From: Halobacteriales archaeon | Lineage (GTDB): Archaea > Halobacteriota > Halobacteria > Halorutilales > JAHENH01 | NCBI GenBank assembly: GCA_018609935.1 | Contig: JAHENH010000063.1 | Coordinates: forward strand, 1 to 48,142 | Reading direction: 5' to 3' | Length of the DNA: 48,142 nucleotides | In this document: piece by piece, positions 43,168 through 48,142 of the stretch | How positions within the stretch are numbered: position 1 is the first letter of the stretch | How the letters are laid out: each line of letters starts with the position of its first letter | Program-made: the position numbers and the translations under genes | The notes under the pieces: model-generated | The model's input: the letters and a program-made list of their open reading frames with translations, nothing else | The model's database searches: none | What the model was told of the DNA's origin: nothing

Positions 43168-43710
43168 TTAAATTTTTTCTTGTATTTTGGTTTTAAGGTC
43201 GTCGTTGTTTATGTTTATTTCAAATGTGTAGTCCTGTCTTTTCTTTTTTAGTTCTGCGCTTACAAGTTGGTTGTCAAAGTAGTAGGGAGTAAATTTTGTC
43301 ATTAGTCTATATACAAGTCTTTCCGTTTTTCTAACAGTCATTCTAGATATTGTTATTATTGTGTCTTTGAAGTGGTTTAATGTATCAGTTATCTTATTTG
43401 TGGCTTGTTTTTTGTTGTTTTCTTTTAGTGAGTCTACTGATTCTGTTAGTTTTTCTTTTGTTTTTTCTACTTCTTTTCCGAGGCCGTTTTCTTTTTTCTC
43501 AATAGTATTTTTCTTAATACTAGCTTTTTTAACTGTTTTTTCAGTTATATCTTCTATATCTTCGTTTAATTTAGGCCTCCATTCATCCCAATCCTCGAGT
43601 TTTTCCCCTTCTATTCCCTCATCTTCTAGAGCGTTGGATATTTTTTTACCGTGATCTACTACTCCATTCCAACCTCCCTGGACTTTGAATCCAGAGATAT
43701 TTTCTTTCAT
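43168..43710 (-). CDS. DUF5828-type haloarchaeal protein
   Basis: The protein matches a conserved haloarchaeal family (DUF5828 type). It starts at the ATG at 43710 (MKENISGFKVQGGWNGVVDHGKKI), the conserved N terminus. LEDWDEWRPKLNEDIEDITEKT follows, then a long charged helical region (about 60-120), and the C terminus RLMTKFTPYYFDNQLVSAELKKKRQDYTFEININNDDLKTKI, probably a small beta unit. There is no Cys apart from none in the core, no membrane segment and no known function. It stands between tRNA-Tyr and an oxidoreductase. Confidence 0.72.
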   Translation of the reverse strand: MKENISGFKVQGGWNGVVDHGKKISNALEDEGIEGEKLEDWDEWRPKLNEDIEDITEKTVKKASIKKNTIEKKENGLGKEVEKTKEKLTESVDSLKENNKKQATNKITDTLNHFKDTIITISRMTVRKTERLVYRLMTKFTPYYFDNQLVSAELKKKRQDYTFEININNDDLKTKIQEKI

Positions 43711-43890
43711 TTCTGTACCAAACCTAATTGGACACACATATAAATATTTTATGGCTATCTACAAATCTACTAAATTAACTTGTAGAGATGTAAACTTAGT
43801 TAAAAACAATAAGTGTTAACCGATAAAAGGTAAGTCATTGTATAACTAGTAAATCACTAAAAATATATTATATATTGTTAAAGGAAATAC

Positions 43891-44973
43891 GTGGAAAAAG
43901 AAATAGCAATAATAGGCGGAGGTATAAATGGAATAACGACAGCATTACTATTAGATATAGCTGGCTATAGGACAAATATATATACTGAACATAAAATATC
44001 ACTTCCTCAGCCCTATAATAAGAATGCGCCGAAAGAAGTTTCTTCTTTCTATCCTGCGGCTTCTATTCCGAAAAAACCTCATTTTGTTGCAGGAAACACT
44101 GAAGAACTACATAGAAATTCTTGGGAGTTCTTTGAAACTCTATGGGTATCGGGGTCTATGGGGATACGAAAGCAAACACACTATGAAGCAAAACTAGATA
44201 TGGAGGGGATAGACACATTTGAGCTTTATAATAACTCAAAAAAGACGGAGGTATTTTTCGTTGAACCTCCACGATATTTTCCTAGCCTATATAGTCTTTA
44301 TAATGGTGATATTACTAGATCTAAATTAAGCAAGAAAGATATTTTAGGTCTAGATGAGGATATTATAGTAAACTGTACAGGATATAATAGTCGATTTTTA
44401 TTTGATGATGAATCTCTTTTTGCGCTACGTGGCCATCTAGTCTATGCTAGTTACGATAAAATACCTAAAGACGAAAACGGAGATATTTTTTCTTATAATT
44501 TAGTTTTTCCTGATAAAATAGTATATTGCTATCCGAGGTCTGACTATATTCTTTTAGGCGGAAGTAGACAGAAGGGAAAACCACATATTGAAGAGAACTG
44601 GAATGGAGAGACAGCGACTGAACAAGTAAAAATAGATAATATAAAAGTACCTAAACATATATTATCTGTAAATAAGGATATCCTTTCTACTGTGGAGATA
44701 GATCTAAACCTGGAGACAGCTAGAATCGGATATAGACCTTGGAGACAAAATGGACCTAGAATAGAAATAACTGAAAAGGCTAATAAAAAAATTGTACACA
44801 ATTATGGGCATGGAGGTGCTGGAGTAACTCTTTCTTGGGGGAGTGGACTAGAAGTCTTAAGAAAAATAGAAAATAAACTAAATAAACAAAAAACAAAAAA
44901 AGAAGCTTTATTAAGTGATGTTCTAAAGTTAACCTCACCAAAAAAATCGGATAATATAACTTATATAAACTGA
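43891..44973 (+). CDS. D-amino-acid-oxidase-like FAD protein
   Basis: The 360-residue flavoprotein starts at GTG. The FAD motif IAIIGGGINGITTALLLDIAGYRTNIYTEH is at the N terminus. FYPAASIPKK follows near 52, with ELHRNSWEFFETLW, and the C-terminal signature of D-amino-acid/D-aspartate oxidases: TARIGYRPWRQNGPRIEI and IVHNYGHGGAGVTLSWGSGLEVL near 305-327, where the Arg binds the substrate carboxylate. It would turn a D-amino acid into a keto acid, ammonia and peroxide, using oxygen. TATA-like AAATATATTATATA lies about 25 bases before the start. Confidence 0.85.
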   Translation: MEKEIAIIGGGINGITTALLLDIAGYRTNIYTEHKISLPQPYNKNAPKEVSSFYPAASIPKKPHFVAGNTEELHRNSWEFFETLWVSGSMGIRKQTHYEAKLDMEGIDTFELYNNSKKTEVFFVEPPRYFPSLYSLYNGDITRSKLSKKDILGLDEDIIVNCTGYNSRFLFDDESLFALRGHLVYASYDKIPKDENGDIFSYNLVFPDKIVYCYPRSDYILLGGSRQKGKPHIEENWNGETATEQVKIDNIKVPKHILSVNKDILSTVEIDLNLETARIGYRPWRQNGPRIEITEKANKKIVHNYGHGGAGVTLSWGSGLEVLRKIENKLNKQKTKKEALLSDVLKLTSPKKSDNITYIN

Positions 44974-45041
44974 AAATATTGAAGAAAAATTAAAATCTAA
45001 TAAATAACTAACTTGTGAATATTATATAGATAGATTGAAAA

Positions 45042-45191
45042 ATGAGTGAAAAATCAGCTTCTACTGATAAAGAAAGACAACTTGAAATAAGTAAAGTATT
45101 ATTCGGGACTATAGTAGGTTACTCTATACTTTTGGTTTTTATAGTTATATTCCTATTTATTATTCCATTTATTATTTTTTCAGTTTTGTGA
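45042..45191 (+). CDS. 49-residue single-span membrane protein
   Basis: ATG at 45042 opens a frame of 49 residues: a charged N terminus (MSEKSASTDKERQLEISKVL) and one hydrophobic segment of about 25 residues ending in ...IIPFIIFSVL. The charged start before a single span is typical of small membrane proteins. It lies 68 bases after the oxidase gene on the same strand and before a transposon right end. No family is recognised; identity as a real gene rests on a clean start, a clean stop and a proper membrane segment. Confidence 0.5.
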   Translation: MSEKSASTDKERQLEISKVLFGTIVGYSILLVFIVIFLFIIPFIIFSVL

Positions 45192-45246
45192 ACAATGTTA
45201 TATTCAAGTTCAGGAGCTCTCTTACCTAAATTGTTGTAGAATCTAT

Positions 45247-45282
45247 GTGACATCCTCCCTGATCTGAAGTACAGGGCTTCGC
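45247..45282 (-). repeat. Right end of the 45-47 kb element
   Basis: GTGACATCCTCCCTGATCTGAAG is the reverse of CTTCAGATCAGGGAGGATGTCAC, identical with the right end at 28433-28455. It lies about 100 bases after the end of the tnpB remnant on the minus strand. Confidence 0.75.
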
Positions 45283-45381
45283 TGAAATTCTTTTTAGGTT
45301 CTCGTTCCCTCTCGCACTTCAACCGGTGATATAGTGGATCGGTGAGGGGTGTGGTTACTGGTACGGAGTTCTTGGGTTGTG

Positions 45382-46347
45382 TCACGCAACCCCTGCACTT
45401 TCCAGCGTGCTTGTTTCAGCCTTGGTTAGTTCCCGTTCTACAATATTGGATGCCCTGTTCACATCACGATTTATTTTTGAACCTGAACAGTGAACGTGGC
45501 TATTGGTTACTTTATCGGCACGTTTCCGCACTTGTAGCAGGTTTTTGTGGTGTATGATTCATTTACTTCTATGTACTGTACTCCTCGTTCCCGGAATTTG
45601 TACCTCAATAGCTTTCTAAAGGTGTAGTGCGGGAATCTATGGAGTTTCCTGTTCATCCCTTTGCCTTTTTCCTGATTCTGGATGTCTTTGAGGTCGCCTA
45701 CAGCTACAGATAGGTTTTCCTGTTCTGCTTTTTCTGCTGTCTTTGTGGTGATTTTATGGAGCTGGTCTCGCACCTTGTCGTGCTCCTTGTCTCTCCATTT
45801 GTTTCCTGTGGGGCTGTTTCTGCGTAGGTAGGCGTACCATGCCTGAGTTTTCTTGATTGTACCTCCCTTGAAGAACACGTCCTCTACCGTTTCATCTGCC
45901 ACTGACAGAGTTACTCCGGCAACAGGACGTTTCAAACCCAAATCAATTCCTATCACTCCTTCTGCATCTATTGTTTCGGGTTCTTCGTAGGATACGGTAA
46001 TATTAATATAGAATCTACCGTTTTCACGGTATAGTTTGGACTCGCACAGCTCTGCATCATCTGGTATGGGTTGGTGAGTTTTGATTGGTAGTTTAAGCCC
46101 TCCGTAGCGTTGTGCTGTCGGGACTTTCAAAATAGTTTGCAATATTGGATCGACAATTCTCAACTTCTATCAAGTTTTTACGGATCGAAAACGGGTATTC
46201 ATTGTCTTCTTTGATTGTGTCGTAGAACCAGTCTGCTTGTTGCTTGTTGGCGGAATATAGTTTAGCATCTTCTTTCCCGTGTAGGTATTCTTGCAGGTTC
46301 TCGTACTCTGTCTGCAACTGTTTTTTTAATGTTGGTAGGGTTAACAA
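45382..46347 (-). pseudogene. Frameshifted TnpB, tnpA-linked
   Basis: The minus-strand gene begins with [27 protein letters not shown] near 46280. A shift near 46165 is followed by [20 protein letters not shown], RuvC-I GIDLGLKRPVAGV, VAVGDLKDIQNQEKG and the zinc knuckle TKTCYKCGNV. A +1 shift at about 45510 is needed to read on to CSGSKINRDVNRASNIVERELTKA, the RuvC-III region; here the second zinc pair has lost a Cys (CSGS). The stop is at 45382. Two frame breaks and a lost Cys make it non-functional. Confidence 0.88.
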
Positions 46348-46766
46348 TACCTGCCTGTATTGTTTTCTGCATTTTTATTGTTCACCTTATTTCCTACGTA
46401 TTCTTTGAGTTGGTCGAGAGCTACTTCGCCTGTTGTGGAGAGGAAGTATGATGGGGACCATAGAGCATCGTTTGTTATAGGTGGATGTATTCGTTCCGGA
46501 GTTTTCTGCTGGTTGCTCCTTTCAAGGCGTTGCTGTGTTGGAAAGGTAGGTAGTAGGTTTTGCTCTGAATAGGATATGGATGTGTTCTCTATCGGTTTCT
46601 TTGTTTAGGATTTCTATGTCACAGTTTTTCACTATATTGTCTATTTGTTCTCTTAAAGATGCCGCTACCTTGTCTTTTAGCAAAGGTTCTCGGTACTTGG
46701 TACAACATATTAGATGGTATTGGAGACTGTATCGGCAGTGACTTTCTGCGCAGTATCGTACTTCAT
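46341..46766 (-). pseudogene. Decayed IS200/IS605 TnpA (HUH transposase)
   Basis: Read from the ATG at 46766, MKYDT is followed after a shift by [20 protein letters not shown], then [25 protein letters not shown] with the HxH (HUH) metal motif. After further breaks come [15 protein letters not shown] and [25 protein letters not shown] with a Tyr in the right place to be catalytic. It runs into the first codons of tnpB. The Y1 transposase of the IS605 type that cuts single-stranded ends, dead through frameshifts and stops. Confidence 0.82.
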
Positions 46767-46830
46767 AGGTTCTATACTTATTTTTAGAACTTACATCTAT
46801 GTTTCTTCGGTTCTACCATATATTGTAGAA

Positions 46831-46872
46831 GGTCGCTGTATCACCGCCTAAAGAGGCAGTGTCCTAGCAACC
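46831..46872 (-). repeat. Structured left end of the tnpA-tnpB element
   Basis: On the minus strand GGTTGCT (46872-46866) pairs with AGCGACC (46837-46831), and inside CACTGCCT pairs with AGGCGGTG around a CTTT loop. Each stem has one G-U pair. Same plan as 27024-27084. With the right end at 45247 this bounds an element of about 1.6 kb. Confidence 0.7.
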
Positions 46873-46915
46873 ATACAAGATAAAATAGTTTTGAGATGCC
46901 TTGTATTATAATAAT

Positions 46916-47953
46916 TTAGTCTGGAGTTACGACAACTTTACCAAAACCCTGTCTATCTTCTAGCATACTATGGGCTTTCCCTGTTTCACTCATAGGTAGA
47001 ACGTCTCTTATTTCTGGTTTTAATTTTCCATCCCATACAAGATCTAAGACTGTTTTAGCTTCACTCCATGTTGCCATTGTGGATCCAATAACTTTTAGTT
47101 GATTCCAAAATATTTGGTTTATTTGTGTTTCTGGTGTGGGTCCTGTTGTGGATCCACAGGTTAATATTCTTCCTCCTTTGGCTAGTGAGTTTAGTGATTT
47201 CTTCCATGTTTGTTGGCCTATATGGTCTACCACGGCGTCGACACCTCTTCTATCTGTTAATTCTTTTATTTTTTTATCGAAGTCCTCCTCTTTATAGTTT
47301 ATAATATAGTCGGCTCCCAATTCTTTAGCTTTTTCTAGCTTTTCTTCTGTGCTCGCGGTGGCGTAGACTTCAGCTCCAGTATATTTAGCTATTTGTACAG
47401 ATGCATGTCCAACTCCTCCGCTGGCACCTAAAACTAATATTGATTCACTGGGTTTTAAGTTACCTCTTTCAATAAGCATTCTCCAAGATGTTCCAAATAC
47501 TAATGGGGATGCTGCAGCGACTTCCCAGTCTATCTCTTTATCCTCTGGTATTTTAATAAGGTTCTCTTCCGGGACTGCTGAAAGCTCTGAATGAACTCCA
47601 TCTGTGTCTTCTCCTAGTATACCATAACTAATACACATTGGTCCCTCTCCTTTTCTACAGAATTCACATTTTCCACAACTAATACCCGGCCATACAACTA
47701 CATGGTCCCCTTCTTTGAAATCTTCAACTCTCTCTCCTGTATCTTTAACTATTCCAGCTGCATCTGCTCCTGGTATATGTGGAAAATCAAGATCCATCCC
47801 TGGAAGTCCTTTACGTACCCATATATCTAGATGGTTTAAGGCTCCTGCTTTCACTTCTATGAGTACTTCTCCTTCGGATATTTCAGGGTCTTCAATTTCA
47901 CCATATTCTATGACGTCTTTTCCTCCGTGTTCATTAATTAATACTGACTTCAT
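46916..47953 (-). CDS. Zinc-type MDR dehydrogenase/quinone reductase
   Basis: The 345-residue medium-chain dehydrogenase/reductase uses NAD(P)H. GALNLHDIWVRKG-like residues lie near 37 (ALNHLDIWVRKG), HIPGADAAGIVKDTG near 59 is the GroES-like core, and CGKCEFCRKGEGPMC near 94-108 gives the four structural-zinc Cys. The cofactor motif is VLGASGGVGHASVQIAKYTGAEV near 175. The catalytic-zinc Cys at the front is replaced by a segment with Asn-His-Leu-Asp, so a quinone-oxidoreductase-like activity is as likely as alcohol dehydrogenase. Length is normal. Confidence 0.88.
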   Translation of the reverse strand: MKSVLINEHGGKDVIEYGEIEDPEISEGEVLIEVKAGALNHLDIWVRKGLPGMDLDFPHIPGADAAGIVKDTGERVEDFKEGDHVVVWPGISCGKCEFCRKGEGPMCISYGILGEDTDGVHSELSAVPEENLIKIPEDKEIDWEVAAASPLVFGTSWRMLIERGNLKPSESILVLGASGGVGHASVQIAKYTGAEVYATASTEEKLEKAKELGADYIINYKEEDFDKKIKELTDRRGVDAVVDHIGQQTWKKSLNSLAKGGRILTCGSTTGPTPETQINQIFWNQLKVIGSTMATWSEAKTVLDLVWDGKLKPEIRDVLPMSETGKAHSMLEDRQGFGKVVVTPD

Positions 47954-47997
47954 ATTTTGTTATCTATTTTTGTTATAAATAAATAACAAGATATGAT

Positions 47998-48080
47998 ATC
48001 TAATTGTGGGTTTGTAGAGGAAGCATATAAGACCCTTTTCCTTTAGGTGGGGGATATAATGGACTTTCTTATATTTATGT
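47998..48080 (+). repeat. Left-end-like structure without transposase (cut by window edge)
   Basis: TCTAATTGTGGGTTTGTA is shared with 19148-19165. ATATAAGA (48025-48032) pairs with TCTTATAT (48067-48074), and the inside holds ACCC...CTTTAGGTGGGGG. No transposase gene is seen in the remaining 62 bases, but one may follow beyond the window. Confidence 0.6.
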
Positions 48081-48142
48081 TTTTGTAGGGTTGTAGTGTT
48101 GGTTATCCGAAAGAAGCCAATTGTAGGCTCTAATTGGACATA

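Noticed and set aside
45119..45385. 88-codon minus-strand frame beyond the tnpB stop
   Set aside because: It reads through the right-end hairpin of the element and has no conserved content of its own.

Overview
The window is AT-rich archaeal DNA (by eye about one third G+C). Its genes are closest in type to the Halobacteria branch of Euryarchaeota. The marks are an ftsZ2 gene with a small ribbon-helix-helix (RHH) gene of cdrS type in front of it, haloarchaeal-type phosphomevalonate decarboxylase, two OB-fold replication protein A (RPA) genes and an RPA-associated protein, several haloarchaeal conserved proteins (DUF5817, DUF5806 and DUF5828 types), archaeal shikimate kinase, GTP cyclohydrolase III, aIF2-beta, L15e, archaeosine, diphthamide and tRNA-thiolation enzymes, and a tRNA-Trp whose intron is a box C/D guide RNA. 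True haloarchaea are GC-rich, so a low-GC relative such as Methanonatronarchaeia, Hikarchaeia (marine group IV) or a similar lineage is more likely. No methanogenesis gene is present to decide. An FMN hydroxy-acid oxidase and a D-amino-acid-oxidase-like protein suggest some contact with oxygen, but do not prove it.

Layout. 0-0.8 kb: decayed TnpB transposon. 0.8-8.7 kb: phosphoglycolate phosphatase, DUF5817, L15e, RPA-associated protein, DUF2203, RPA, archaeosine radical-SAM enzyme, GNAT, GTP cyclohydrolase III, aIF2-beta, HIT protein. 8.8-12.5 kb: thioredoxin reductase, an unknown protein, methyltransferase, hydroxy-acid oxidase. 12.5-13.9 kb: intron-containing tRNA-Trp and a DRG-type GTPase. 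14.0-18.6 kb: divergent trpDF / trpCBA. 19.0-20.3 kb: a gene-less island with broken transposon pieces, one of them of GC-rich haloarchaeal type. 20.3-22.6 kb: tightly packed RAM-domain protein, CAF17/GcvT-like protein, shikimate kinase and chorismate mutase. 22.6-27.0 kb: second RPA, then hemL-hemC-hemD. 27.0-28.5 kb: frameshifted IS1341-type element. 28.5-34.8 kb: peroxiredoxin, geranylgeranyl reductase, DUF5806, hemB, MFS transporter, prolyl-tRNA synthetase. 35.0-40.3 kb: small proteins, phosphomevalonate decarboxylase, NRDE protein, formyltransferase-like protein, Ncs6/TtuA, Dph2. 40.5-42.9 kb: ftsZ2, cdrS, two more RHH genes and tRNA-Tyr. 43-45.2 kb: DUF5828, D-amino-acid-oxidase-like protein and a 49-residue membrane protein. 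45.2-46.9 kb: decayed tnpA-tnpB element. 46.9-48.1 kb: MDR dehydrogenase and a lone transposon left end.

The genes are mostly housekeeping: tryptophan and aromatic synthesis, uroporphyrinogen synthesis (hemB, C, D, L; the hemA step is outside the window), archaeal lipid synthesis, translation and tRNA modification, DNA replication and cell division. No CRISPR array or complete defence island was seen. The signals most worth a second look are the ftsZ2/RHH locus with two strong inverted repeats, the self-targeting guide inside the tRNA-Trp intron, a duplicated core promoter at 20.26 kb, and a dispersed family of structured IS200/IS605 ends, several without any transposase gene.
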